Shown in pieces: positions 38,401-53,400 of a stretch of 64,000 nt of DNA. A program made the position numbers and the translations under genes. Numbering within the stretch: the stretch's first letter is position 1; every line of letters starts with the position of its first letter. The notes beneath the pieces were generated by a model. It ran no database searches. It was not told the DNA's origin and saw only the letters and a list, made by a program, of their open reading frames with translations. Source of the stretch: Anastrepha obliqua (Eukaryota; Arthropoda; Insecta; Diptera; Tephritidae); contig NC_072893.1 in assembly GCF_027943255.1 (NCBI RefSeq), positions 31,084,001 through 31,148,000 of the forward strand. The letters run 5' to 3'.

Positions 38401-41400
38401 GTACATGATGCTTTCCATTTCAATTCAACAGGCTATTCGGGTCATGCTCTTCGATTTCGATGTAACTCAAATATGTTGTTCTCTGGTCAAAATAATGAGA
38501 CACGTATTTTTTTGTTCGCCCGAAAAACATTTTTTTCAAGATTTATCGGCAATTTTGTTTTTCGGCTCAAAATCGATTTTTTAATTATTTAAGATGCTCA
38601 TAACTTAGTCAAAAATGAACCGATTTTAATGATTCTGAGTTCAAAAAGATCGCTATTTTTTGCATGAGCCACTTCATGTAGAAACAATTGCAAACAAGTA
38701 GTTAACAATTTTTTATTTTATTTTGCACTTCTTACGAGAGCATCGCGAACTGGCTCAATGAATAGATCAAGTCAAAAGTACTCGAACTTTTCGTCCGAGG
38801 AATTCGTATGCTGCCTGAAATGTGGAGCAAAATTGGCCGAGTTAGGACGGAAACTTATTCCAATATTTTTATTCATTTCATTCATATTTCATATTTTTTG
38901 TTAATTTCATTCGATTTTTCTTCTTGTAGTTTGGGGAAAAAGAAATCCATTATTTTCTCGGTAGATGGCTGTAGTGTTCGACATCTCGTAAAGTATCGAT
39001 CAAACAATTTCAAGTTTATACTCGATGTCAAGGTGACATTTCACACTAAAAAATTATTTTGCTGTTTTTTGTTTGTTCCATTCACCCGTGAGTTACAGGG
39101 CGTTAACTATGGAAGTTGACAAAGAGAAAATTCTACACGTTTTGCAGTTTTTCTTTGTTAAAAGCGAAATTGCAAACCAGCCCACTGAAATTCTGAATGG
39201 TGTTTATGATGCCTTTACTGTACAGTTGAATTATGTGCAATTTTTTTTCGTCGCTTTCGTTCAGGCATTTTTGATGTTAAAGATACATTTCGCACAGGGA
39301 CATCCGTCGATAATCGAAGTTGACCGGCATGTTAGTTGTTATTGCATCGCCCAGGATCTAAAGATATGCCTAAAACAATTTTAAACCATTTACGCAAAAC
39401 TTTAACGCAAAAATAAGCAGCGGCCTTAGACTTATACATTCAGTCTGTCTAATAGAATGTGCATCTGCAACAAAATATTTGGACAAGTTGACTTCCCCGG
39501 ACGAGGCCCAAAAAAAATACCTCTCCAATGCAAGATCAGAAGACATTGATTTGTTTATGACAAAGCCGAACATTTCGTTACGTGAAGCTAAGGCAGGTTT
39601 AAGGCAAAGTGATGTGCAGAAGACCTCCTTTTCCGGAGCACATTGAAAAAAGACTTGCGTGGACTAAGGAAAATGCAGAACGGAAATAGGCAAACGTCAT
39701 ACTCTCGAATAAATCTTCCTTTTGAGCGAATAGTTGCTTACGTCGGTCCTAGTGTAATGCTGATAATCGACAACTAAAAACACATAAGAATCTCGAAGAC
39801 AACGCCTGCCTATATGGAGATAATGACAGCATTCAAAAAAATTTGTCTTACTAAGGTTAGGTAGGTAGTGCTGGCCGTTAAAATATCTGACTTTGCCGGG
39901 GGCCATTGTGTTACCAGTGCCATGTATTTGGAGCCGAAGATACTATTTTAAGTAATTCTTAATGCACGTCTTCGCGAGCTTTAAGTCCAGGAAAATATAC
40001 TGATCTTAGGCACATTTGTCAAGTCCTACAAAGAGCAAAGAGCGGCTGACAGTGTCCCGTCAGTATTCCAATCAATATTTAGCAGTCTTTTCCAGAGAGT
40101 GAGAAAACAAAGTTTTTAATTTTCGTATTCCAAGTCCTTAGCATAATTTTTGTAGTTTTGTACGAGGTTGAATGTTCCCATATCGACTAGGTTTCCAGAG
40201 CTAAGTTCCGTTTTCAGAAAGGAGACTGATGGATGGATTTCGGATCTGCATTATTAAACCATTTCGAGTTAGTCCAAGGAGCCATAATTGCTTTAATAGC
40301 CACTTAGCTATCAATGCAAATGTTTGTCCAAGTATTAAGAGGAGTTAATTCCAGAGCCAACTCAGATGCATTTGTTGCGGCATATATTTCAGCTTAAAAT
40401 ATACTACAGTAATTAGGGAGTCTGAAAGACTTTTGGAGATCAAATTGCGGACAGAAGACAATCCGCTGGTATGTGGATTTTGGATATTTCTGCCATCCAT
40501 TTTGTTCTGTACCTTGGCTAGGCTTTTTCCATATTGAACATGTGGAATTACGTAGCCTGACTTTCCATTTACATCCAGAGTCTTGCTATGACCAGAAACC
40601 CTCTGCCAGAATTGTCCTCACATCTTCAGTCTTAAAGCAGATCTTTCGGCGAGTATCTTGCTACTATTGTAGTTTTATTGGATACCAGTCTTCTCGACTT
40701 TCTTTATTGTCTTTTTATATCGGCTGTTGAGGTTGTGCTCTTAGCGCCGATTACAAATATTTCTGCAATCCTTTGCACGCTCTCCAATTTCCATGCGACG
40801 CAATGTGTGAGTCGAGGAGAAAAGTCCCAAGTCTTACCGAGCATTATTCTGCATGTGTGTAAGGTATTAGGGGTTTTCTATGCTCTCTCTTCCACATTTA
40901 ATCTCCATGACAATTTGCTATCCACAATAATACCTAGGTATTTAGTCGATGTGTTTGGTGTCAACTCCCAACCCTCGGAGATGACCAGCTTGGAATCTTG
41001 CGCTTCCTTGTAAGGAGTAAAGTCTGTCTTAGCGGGATTTATTCCCAGTCTCACCTGTTCCGTCCACTTGTAGATCTCTCTAAGCGTCCTTGTGAGTATT
41101 TCATTCGAGAACACCTATGTGAGATGATACTAGTCATCGGTTTCGGTCCGCTTTTCCCAAGTTTGATTAGAATCTGATTTATAACAAGGTTACTTAGAAG
41201 TGGGAAGTGCACTCCCTGTGGAGTTTCTCTGTTTTCCCTTTTCGAGATTCTACTGGACGCTCATTCACCCATCACTATTCGACAGTTTATTAGGCTACCG
41301 ATCCAGTGTTGATCCAGTTGAATACAGGCCCTCTATCAAAGCTTCCGTATATGCATTGTTAAGGGCTCCAGATACGTCAAGGAAGACTCTCATTGGCTTC

Positions 41401-44400
41401 CTAAATGGCATCAGTCATTATCTAGAGAGTGAGTGTCGGCTAAGGAGTACTACAAGTATTATTTATTATTTTTCTTTCCTTTTGCGTTAAGTGTTGCTTT
41501 CTTCGAGACTTCATTTCCAACCACATCCTTAAGCTCGGATCGAATTTACACATTTATTTTGCATATCGTAGTGAGATGTTTGACACTTAAGTATGTCTAA
41601 ATAGGTGTATGTATGTGTAGTTTGTAATTAAAAATACTTTTATGTGTCTCCCCTTACTTAAAACAATGGAATTTTTTGTTAATTCGAGACCCCAAATACC
41701 ACCACAACAGCACAATCCTACGAGCCAGACAAACCTTTGCGTCTTTTATTGGTGCTAAATTTGTGCAGATGTACAGATTTAACAAAACTATATTGCACGT
41801 TTATGAATATTGCCAAACTAGCTGTGCGTGAGTGTACATCATTTGCGTGCCAACTTAAACTCTACTTAAACTGCTGCTGATTTCTTTTTTTTTTTTTTTT
41901 GATTGAGCATTTTGAAAAGCGCAGTGATTTGTGCATTGGATACCCGCAACATTACTCACATTACACTTTCTTCTTTTCTGCAATTCTCCTACTTTTAGCG
42001 GCTTCTGAATGCGCCAACGAACGCTTAAAATACTACAATGGTTCCTGTTATCTGTTCATTTCCTATCCCGAAGTCGATTGGTGGACGGCGCAGCAAGTAT
42101 GTCGTGGCATGGGCGCACGTTTGTCATCGGTGTCGTCCTCTGATGAACACAGGTAAATTTTGAGAATCTCTCACGAAATTCTCTTCGTAGCTACCTTTTC
42201 TATATCTCTCCGCAGATTTATTACATCGAATATACGAAATCAAATTGACTATTCGCCTCAACTGATCTACTGGCTTGGTGCAGAGCTGGAGAAAAGCGGC
42301 CAATTCGAGTGGACAGATGATACAAGAATGAGTTTCCAGGTAATGAGTATTGGGAAGTGGGAATGAAATTTGAGGAGATGGCATTACCCTGCACTGACTT
42401 AGATCTACATTCATGGGATTAGTGACCCTCTGGCCTTGTCGAATTGGAGTTATTTGCCCTTGGTAATAGACACATTGCGGAGAATAACTCTTGCCAACAA
42501 GTGCTACTTTGGACTCAGTAGGCAATTGAGTACTAAAGTCTGCTCTCGACGAACAAAACTAACACTTTATAAGGCTCACGTCATGCCCGACCTAACATAT
42601 GGCGCAGAAGCTTGGACGATGACAATATCCGATAAGGCGTCTTTGGGAGTGTTTGACAGAAAGATTCCGCAGAAGATTTTTGGATTCTTAAACATTGAGC
42701 TGTATGAGCTTTAAGAGGACATAGACATAGCGCAGCGAATAAAGATCCAGCGGCTTCATTTGTTGGGTCATGTCGCTCGAATGGGTACAACCGCTCCATC
42801 TCTGAGAGTGTTCGATGCGGTACCTTCTGGTGGTAGCAGAGGAAAAAAAAGGTCTCCTCTGCGTTAGAAAGATCAGGTCGAGAAAGACTTAGTTATACCT
42901 GGTGTGTCCCACTGGCGACAGTTAGCACGAGGAGGAAATAACTGGTGCGCTTTGTTAAACTCGCGAAAAGTCGGGTAAGCGGTTATCCCACAAATCGAGG
43001 AAAGGAAGAAGTCCAGACTAAGATGTACTGTTCCCACATATTGTGGTCTCTAATTACTGTTGATCTCTTTACCACATTATTTGAGTAAGGTTACGAGGCC
43101 ATAGGCTACGGTGAGGACTTGGTAATCCTTAAGACGGAAAAATTCGACTAAACTGTTTCTTTCGTGATGCGCTCGGTTCCTCTCGTAGTCGCTAAGTGGA
43201 ATAACGTCCACATTAGACAGGCCAACATTAGTCAGCAGGGCCGACACGCAGATTCGCTGATCAAAACCGACTGAGTTCGCATATATCTATTAAGACAGAA
43301 TGCCGTCTATGTCTGAACGACGCCTGAGGGTCGTTTAAATAAAAGTCCTTGCAAAAATAAAAAAAAACTACTTAACTGTTTAGGGTAAACTTTTTTTATA
43401 TTTCGACATTGTATCTTTTTAGGCTAATTCGTCCAACGTTGTTTTAGTTCCTTGATCCTTCCGAATAGGTAAAATTTGAAAAATATCCAATCGTTTCTGT
43501 TATCACCTCCTCGTTTGAATAAAATCCTTTTACCGCCAGACATTTCTTCAAATTGGGGAGCAAATATTAGTCCGAGGGAGCCAAGTCTGGAGAATAGAGG
43601 GATGTGAAACGAGTTGGAAGCCGATTTCCACCAATTTTGCTTCCACATTTGTTTCTGCAATCACCTCCACGTTTAAATAAAATCTTATTCCCGCCAGCCA
43701 TTTCTTCAAATTCGGGAACAAATAGCAGTCCGAGTGATCCAAGTCTGATTGCCAAACACAAAGAAATAGTCTCTGACGTAGACTTGGTGTGTGTTCTTCC
43801 AAGAGATGCTTCTAACTAAACCTAACCCAGATACGCGCTAGTGGTGCCCTCTCTCTGACTTGGCACGGACTTTTCAAACGACCCTCGAACACCAAGAGTT
43901 TACTTTCTCCAACGGCGGCTAGAAAACCAATTTATGCCGCCAATAAAAAAACACATCCGCCTAGAGTTCTTCATAGTGTTGAAAATAGATATCAAACTCA
44001 TCAGAATAGCAGAAAAAAAGTAGAGAAAAATATTGCGAAGTCATTGTCTGTTGTCATTCGCTCTATTCTTCCTACACTGGTAGATATGCGTATGCACTGA
44101 TTTCGATCTACTCTTTTCTCTTGTAGGGTTGGTTGCCTGGCCAAGGACAATTCGAGGAACTCCCCCCAGATGCCATCTGTTTGGGGCTGCAATGGAAGAT
44201 GTCACCAACGCCAATGCTGCCTTCGGGTTTGTATTGGCAATCACAAAAATGCAGTAAAGTCGGTGGATATGTATGTAAAAAACCAAAAGATTCATTTGGC
44301 ACATTTTCCGCCAACAACCTAACAGTTACAGGTGCCGAGGGAAGGCTAGTGTCACCAGGTAAGCTATTTAATTTAATAAAAGAAAGTCGGCTCGGAAATA

Positions 44401-47400
44401 TAGCTATTAAAAATTTTAAATATTGCCGAGAAAACTAGTTTTTGTAGAACTTATTGAACTCGTAAGGGACGTTTGCTGTATTGCTAATTATTAAGAAATC
44501 TGCTTCCACCATTTACGAAATGTTTATCTTTTTAATCCGTTTTAAAAAGCCTACCCCAACACATATCCCCTAAATATGGACTATTGGGTGCATATAAAAA
44601 CACCAGATCGTACCCGCATAATACTTCAATTCCAAAAAATAGATCTTGAGCCACAGGATGAGTGTCTCTATGATTTTGTCAGCATACAAGACTTCGAATT
44701 AGTCTCGCACATAACACTGGAGCCTGGAAGCAATCCCCAACCCATGGCCATGTTAACTTCTGAAGAGCAACTATCGTCGACGGACAATGAAGTGGACATA
44801 GGTGAGTTCGCATCGGAATACCGTAAACGACCGAAACGTAGTCTGCAAAGAGGTCTACGTATACCGAAAAAGCGGGGGAGCTACCCAAACGTCAACACTG
44901 CCAAAAATGAATACAGGTACACAAAGCAAACTCATAGTAGGAAAACTTTAAATCGGAAGCACGAAGGCGCTAGAAAAACGCACAGTGGCAATCTACGATT
45001 TAGAAGAGAAGTGCTTACAAAAACCGGGCATAGTGGTAATAAGTGGATTTCCACTGCAGCTGGCGTCGTAACGAAATATCAAAATCCCAAACATCGTCGA
45101 CGAAAAGCCAAGGCACATCGCCGCAAACGCAATAGTATTTTAGAGGAGGCTGACCAACTGATGTTGCCCCTTCCAGTAGATAATGCACAATCATTCCTGC
45201 CATATGTACGTTGGTGTGGCACACACACCGCCAATATGTCCAAATTCGACTTTGTTTCCAATTCAAATGAGGCAATGGTGAATTTTCACAGTGATTACTC
45301 CGTTAATGGTGCGGGATTCGCGGCCACTTGGAGAGCGATCGATATATCTGGCTGTCCGCTACAGACGCTCACTTCACGTGAGGGCACCGTCTTCAGTCCC
45401 AACTATCCACATTTTTTACTACATAACTTGAACTGTGCTTACGTGATACAAGCGCCAGCTGGCAGACGCATTTGGCTCGAATTCAATGAGTTCGATTTGA
45501 ATGTGGACGCAGTTTTGGAAGTGGACATTGGTAGCGGACCACTACGGCCCTTTCGCACCAAAGAAATATTGAGCGAGGGTATATTCGTTAGCGAGCGTGA
45601 ACAATTGCGCATACAATTTCGCACAGGACAGCATCCGAGAGGCAAAGGCTTCCAAGCTGTCTATCGCACAGGTGAGAAAATAGAGATTTACTTATATTTA
45701 TGTATGTAGAACCTTTTTGAGAGTTTGCATATTGCGCATAATCGTTACAGTGACACCATTGGAGCGACGTGAGCGGGTCATCAGTTTGAACTACAACAGC
45801 AGCGGTCATCTCTACCAACTCAACTACCCACGTGCGATGCCGGAAAATGTGGACTTCACACACCATTTAGTGGCACCGTTCGGTCAGAATATTATGCTCG
45901 AATTGCAAGGCGTTGAATTTAGTGAGAATGGCGATTGTATCGATGGTAGTCTCTTAGAGGTATAAAGCAAACATGAACTCGCCTTGCCATACGAGGTGTG
46001 TTCAAAAATTATCTCGAATTTTTTTGTTTTTTCAAAACTTATTTATTTATGCATTAATATCTATTGTGTCCCCTTCAAAGTAATCCCCATGAGATATTAT
46101 GCACTTGTGCCAACGTTTTTTCCAATCTTCGAAGCACTTCAAAAAATTATTTTTTTATCTTGTTCAGCTCCTCCTTCGATGCCGTTTTTATCTCGTCAAT
46201 CGTAGCGTAGCGTCGTCCTTTCATGGGTCTCCTCAGTTTCGGGAGCAAGAAAAAGTCACAGGGGGCCAGATCTGGGGAATACGGTGGCTGTGGCATCATT
46301 AGTGTGTTGTTTTTGGCAAAAAAGTCGCACACAAACAACGATGTGTAAGCAAGGGCGTGATCGTGATGCAAGAGCAAATTTTTGTTCTTCCTCAAATCCG
46401 GGGATTTCTGGCGGATTGCTTACAGGTAATATTCCTTATTGACCGTTTTACCCTATGGCCAGAACTCATGATGCACAACGTCCCTGCAATCGAAAAAAAA
46501 GGTAATCAAAACTTTTACATTCAACCGATCTTGGCACGCTTTTTTCGGTCAGGGGTTCATGCGGCAGCTTCCATTGAGATGATTGAGGTTTCCACGTCAT
46601 AACCATAAACCCACGATTCGCCACCAGTTATGACCCTCTGGAGCAAATTTGGTTCATCGTGGACAGAGTCCAACATCTCATTAGCAATGTCCATGCTGCT
46701 TTTGGTCGAAAATGAGCAGTTTTGGTACGAATTTTGCGGCGATCCGTTTCATTCCCAAATCATTGAGAAAAATCGAATGGCACGAGCCAATCGATATGTC
46801 TAGGTCCTCAGCAACTTCTCTAACGGCCCATATCATTTTCTTCACTTCATCAATTTTTTCATCTGTTGTTGAAGTGGTCGGGCGTCTGGCACGCTTTTCG
46901 TCGTTCACATCTTCTCGGCCTTCTGAGAACATTTTTTACCACCGATAAACGTTGCTTTGGTCCAAAGTAGCTTTTCCGTATGACACAGTCAACATTCGAA
47001 ATGCATCTGCGCACTTAATTTCGTTTTCCACACAAAATTTGATACAGGTTCTTTGACCGATCTTTTTGAATAGGTAAAAATCGAAGATGAGCATTCAAAA
47101 TAGCCGAATTCGTCGGCATGAGTGAGAGACATGAGTACCAACATATCGCCACAAAAAAATCGAAATTCGAATATACGTAATCTGCGAAAATTCAGAATTT
47201 GCGATACTTTTTGAACACACCTCGTAATTCTATAGTACACTAACGAGTTGTTACCATTTGTTCGCATCTTAGGTCTACGACAACTACGCGGACAATAATG
47301 GCACAAAGTGGCAACTTTGCAAGTATCAGCAGCCCACTACTCTTCCACACACCGGCCCACCCAGTTACGATGCGGAGCGCCAGAGTTCATCGTACGGTTA

Positions 47401-50400
47401 CTTACATCCGCAGGACACATTTTATACACACGACCGTTCAAGGTCAATGCCATCCATGTCAAGTAGTAGTAGACTTCAAACTAGAACAGTCGATGCCACA
47501 GCGCCACCAGTGTATATTACATCCTATCTAAATACGCTGCACATCCGCCAACGCACAGGCCTCCACTCGAATGCCCTACTAAATGCAACCGTGTCAATAC
47601 AATGGGGTGAGTTGAATAGATTTCGAGGAGCTAATTTAGTTTCTAATTTGTCACTGTAAACAGATAATACCTATAAAATGAAATTGGCTGCTGGTGAAAA
47701 AACCGTTGAATCCTGCCAACCCAATCCCTGTCAGTTCAATGGCAAATGCGTACCCAATAACGGTACGAACTATTGCCAGTGTAAGGGACACTACACGGGG
47801 AGGTAAGAAAACGCGAAATATAGTAACTTCTTCATTTTACACAATCCATATTATTCTACTTTACTTTTGAACAGATTTTGCGGCCTGAATATTTGCGAAC
47901 TGGAGCCCTGTGTCTTTGGCAGATGCGAGCTGACTGCAAATAGCTTTAAGGTAGGTTCAAAGTACGACTAATCTTTTTCTTTCATTTCAAAGTATTTCCA
48001 ACCTCCATCACTTCCTTGAAATAGTGTCAATGTCAGCCGGGTTACATGGGTCCAACATGCGAGCAAAAACAAAGGCCTTGTGCCGAAAACCCTTGCGAAG
48101 GACGTGGCGTTTGTTTCGAGCGAAATGGAGGCTACTTTTGTCGGTGAGTATTTTTACAAAACATTGCCAATAATACGACACAAGGAGGCATACTGTACAT
48201 TAGAGCGCCTCGTAAAAAAATTTTGTGACCAAATATTTCACCGCTTCTTGACCATTTATCGATTAGTAAAAATTGCGATGTGAATAATGCTTGTTGAAAT
48301 TAGGCTTACTAGGCCGAGAAGGGGAGCAGAAGCACTTTAATCGGGATGTACCCTATGGAAAGCATAATTGTGGTAAAAATGTGTATAATTTGCTGTGGGA
48401 AACTTACCATATTAGAGAACTATCCCTTAGATAGACATCCGAAAAGACTAAGTCAATTACAGAAATTAAATACCTAAAAATGTTGTTTAACTTAATTTAA
48501 CGGAGTACACTGACCTTTTTTTGTGAGAGGGGACGATAAAAATGTCAGAAACATTCAATTGATGCAGTCTCGCTCCCACTAAAGCAGACCTCCCCTCTTC
48601 GGATGACTTCCACCCCAGGACCGCATTTGCACTACATCGAGGGTGGAGCCGTGATTGTGGATAACAACCACAAAAGAAACCTGCATCCAGGCTCTCTACG
48701 TACGACGTATGAAGGTTATGCGTCGGTGATAGTCTCCATTACTCCATTAAGAAGTAAATGGAACTTCGAAAGTGTGCTGTAATGTCGTGTGCATTACTGC
48801 CTTGTCTGCGTATGATATGGTCGTGAGTCATTAACTTAAGCGTCCGTAATTGTTCTCGGTATGTCTGAGGCGACCTCCTCTGGAACATTGTTTCATGTTA
48901 GCTTTAGCACTTGTCGGGAAGTTCAGTTTGATCAGATGCGGCACCGGGCGTTAACATTATTTTGCTCTAGCTGCCGGTACTGAAACAGCTCTATTGTTCG
49001 CCTTTCTTCGTCCTGCTTGTGTAGCGTACGCAATACTACACTGACCTTTGGGCGCTGGCTGAATCACCACTTCAACCAACACTGACCTTAGGTAGGTTCC
49101 AGGACACAGGAAAATCGGGGGAAATGAAATTGTTAATGAGCTTGCCAGGAACGGGACTGGATTGATATCAGAGAACTCCTACTCGGTCATCGGCATCGCC
49201 CTGACTGTTGTTAAAGGAAATTTGCACGACTCATTTCTCAGGAAAGCGCAGAAAAGATGGAGCTCCATTTCTTCATGTGCGATTTCGAAAACTTTTTGGC
49301 TCTAGTGCAATAGACGGAGGACTCAGAAAGTCCTGACGACTCCACGCCATTTAATTCCCAATTCTCGTAGCTGTATTTACCGGTTTTTGGATGATCGGTA
49401 GACACGCGAAAAAGCAAGGTTTACCATTTAACCTTCATGGCAGAAGCTGTGGGGACTTTTCAAAGAGTGAGACTATTGAGCACTTTCGGTGTAAATGTCC
49501 CGATTTGGCAGCCAGACGATTAAGGTTGCTGGGCGCTCCTTTCTTCGTCAGTCTGGGTCAGTGCGCCAACTTAAGTCCCATCAATCTTCTCCCTTACATT
49601 AATAGCTCTAGTTGGCTGCAGATATCTGCACCTTGGAGGTCTGAAAATGGTAACAAAACGGAGATTGAGTGCTACTTGGGGAGTACCTAAGTGGTGTTTC
49701 AACCATTTCACCTACCTACACTCACCTTAATAGGTTCAAATTGCTCAAATAACAGTACTTGGACGAACTCCATCAATCGGCAGAGAGCGTTTACTTGATC
49801 TCGTACACTGCTGGCTGTCCTGTAATGGTATCCGGCAAAAGCATTGCTGATTTAAGTCTAAAAGTAAAAGGTTATCTGTCCGAACTTTCTCGCTTCATAA
49901 CTGCCATTAGGAGCCACGCTCTTCTACTATATTCACAACCTCCTTATTTACGACAAGAGTGAAAAAGGAAAGCTCTTGACTATAAATTCCTCCATTTTGG
50001 CTCTTCTTATTTTCGACCAACAAGAAAGTCTTTAAATCGGTAACCGCCTACACATGGGGCAAGAACTTAAAGGGATAAGATAGAAGACGATAAGTTGGTG
50101 CGTTTCGATATAGGCAGCCTCAGCCTACTAACTGGAGACTGACAGTGAATGAGGTTTCACACCACCCCTGAAAAAAATCTCAACTCAACTCAACTTCATA
50201 GTGGGCTTTATGCTGCCAGTCCGAAGTGCTCAGTAGGAGCAGCCCTACCCAAGTTGGAGCTTGGGCTTTGGTGAAATCTACTACCCAAGTTTCATAAGAA
50301 AAATGCGCTGCAATTGCAGTTTCTTGTCTTTAAATATTCTTCGTATATACCCAAAAATTTTATATTCAATATTCTGTTAATCTCCATAGTTGTCACGCTT

Positions 50401-53400
50401 GGTGGGAAGGTGCGAGATGTGAGCGGCGTATGCTACATATACCCTATAAACCGTTATCTGAACGCATGCTGCAAGAACCATTTTGGCTGGGATTAATAAC
50501 CGTTTTTGTTGTATTGGCTGTCATCGGTTTGGTTTGGTGCGCGAAACGACACTTCCCGGAAAAAATTGAAAAGCTATTGGCCGAAGAAGCAGATCGAAAT
50601 CGGCGTAAGTTTTAATGTTAGATTATAAATATTTTCGTGTATCTATAAATAAGTGTATATTTGAATATGTATTTGTGTAAGTGTAAGTTAAGCAATTATG
50701 TAATTAGGGTAGCTATTTATGTACCTACGTATGTAAGCGTGAAGGTGTCCTTATTGTCCGTATATATAATTATATCTTAGGCGTTAAACATTTTTGTAAG
50801 TAGTTCAGTTTTAAATGTTATATAGAAATGGCTAGAAACTTAAAAATATAATTGGCTATTATCTGTGTATATATATGTAATATAAGTACATGTGAGTGTC
50901 TACGTGTTTAAAATGCGTTCGGTTCTGTTAAGTATTTTAAGAGTATTTAAGATATATTAAAGCAAATAACATTTTATATTTTTGATATTGCTATTTGCCA
51001 GTATCGAGCTTGCATTCATTAACAAGGAAGAATAAAAATTATTTCTCATTCTGATGACGTAATTTGTAGATCCAGTTTTTCTTCTCCTTCCTGGGCTGCC
51101 CTAAGCTACTTCAGCTGAGTTCAATTAAGCGCACCAATTGTTTCTGCCTCTTGATCACCAGAGCCAGTTGGCCATTCCTCAGAGAAAAGTATAGTGAAAG
51201 AGATAGAGATAGAGATAGAGATAGAGATAGAGATAGAGATAGAGATAGAGATAGAGATAGAGATAGAGATAGAGATAGAGATAGAGATAGAGATAGAGAT
51301 AGAGATAGAGATAGAGATAGAGACAGAGATATAGATAGAGATAGAGATAGAGATAGAGATAGAGATAGAGATAGAGATAGAGATAGAGATAGAGATAGAG
51401 ATAGAGATAGAGATAGAGATAGAGATAGAGATAGAGATAGAGATAGAGATAGAGATAGAGATAGAGATAGAGATAGAGATAGAGATAGAGATAGAGATAG
51501 AGATAGAGATAGAGATAGAGATAGAGATAGAGATAGAGATAGAGATAGAGATACAGATAGAGATAGAGATAGAGATAGAGATAGAGATAGAGATAGAGAT
51601 AGAGATAGAGATAGAGATAGAGATAGAGATAGAGATAGAGATAGAGATAGAGATAGAGATAGAGATAGAGATAGAGATAGAGATAGAGATAGAGATAGAG
51701 ATAGAGATAGAGATAGAGATAGAGATAGAGATAGAGATAGAGATAGAGATAGAGATAGAGATAGAGATAGAGATAGAGATAAAGACAGAGACAGAGACAG
51801 ATATAGAGACAGAGATAGAGACAGAGATAGAGATAGAGATAGAGACAGAGATACAGATAGAGATAGAGATAGAGATAGAGATAGAGATAGAGATAGAGAT
51901 AGAGATAGAGATAGAGATAGAGATAAAGATAAAGATAAAGATAAAGATAAAGATAAAGATAAAGATAAAGATAAAGATAAAGATAAAGATAAAGATAAAG
52001 ATAAAGATAAAGATAAAGATAAAGATAAATATAAAGATCGCTATTTCTTATAGTCCTCGACAATGGGCTGAATAAAGCGCGGACATCGCACACCGTATCA
52101 ACAAAACTCGTGCAGCATTTTCACAGTTGTGCAACATATGGGTTTCAAATTCCATATCAGTCAAAACTAAACTACGCATATGTAATTCCAACGTGAAAGT
52201 GGTCCTGCTATATGGCTGCGAATCCTGGTCGCTTACATCCGTGCTTATCCGAAGGCTGCAATCTTTCGTCAACGCGTGCTTACGTAAAGTTTTGAGAATC
52301 TTGTGGCCTCGGTTAATTTCAAGCCTTATTACTTATTTCGACCAACGAACTCTCAATCGAGCTCATCATCAAACGCAGACGATTTTATTGGATAGGCCAC
52401 ACTTTGCGCAAAGATGTTGACGAGGTTTGCAGGGCTGCTTTGTGGTGGAGTATGCAAGTTGCAAGGAACCATGGAAGACCAAAGGCCTCCTGGCAACGTA
52501 TGCTGGATACGGATCTATTAAACTCAAACTCTATCTGGAATTCTCTCAAACAACTTGCTCGCAATCGAAATGATTTCAATAATTTTGTTCTGGCTCTACG
52601 CCCCAACAGAAGCTGAAGGAAATTACAGTCTGTGTTAGAAGAAAAGAATCGGTTTTTTTCTTGCAACTTCAAGATATGTCTCGTTCTGCTTTTTGCTGCA
52701 TAATAGTTCCACTCAAGGGCTACGACGCCAGCGCTAACTCAGGTTAGTGTCGTTCGAAACTTTCCCGTAAACGCAGCCAAACAAAAATGAGCGAGAGGCG
52801 GTATTTTTATGCACGCATTCGAAAGAGCCAAAATTATCTTACGCCGCCGCGGCTGTAAAAGTAATTAAAAAATCAAAAAAGTTTGTTATAATAGGAAATC
52901 AGCAGTATAAGCAGTACAAAAATATTGATGACTTTTCCGCACGCGCCTTGAAGCGAGTAACGACAAACAAGCAGGATAAAGTGAACGTCCAACTTTTTTA
53001 GCGGGACCTTCTTTGCGACTACGCCAAGCACGAAAAGCTCTTGCTAAAAAGGGAATAGATGTGAGTATCAACACCATCGAACGACGACTGAAGGAGGTGA
53101 ACATATCCTACCGTCCCACATCATCAAAACAACTGCTCTCAGAAAAACACATTGAGAAACAACGAAACAAGAAAATGGCGTCACAGAAATGGACTGGCCT
53201 TCCCAGTCCCTAGACGCCAACCCCATTGAAAATGTGTGGGGAACTATGAAAACGCATCTTGTCGAAAAGATAGTCCACGATTTAAAACAACTCGTGCGTC
53301 AAGTTCGCAAAATCTAGTCCTGTTTGTCGACGGGCTACGCAGAAAAGCTGGTTCAAAGCATGCCGAGAAGGTGTCAGGCTATACTCGACAACAATGGAGA

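Noticed and set aside
51199..52038. CRISPR-like regular repeat
   Set aside because: No spacers; pure microsatellite in a eukaryotic intron.
51151..52093. Open frames of 300 and 304 residues on both strands (Arg-Asp and Tyr-Leu repeats)
   Set aside because: They are translations of the hexanucleotide array, open only because the unit has no stop codons.
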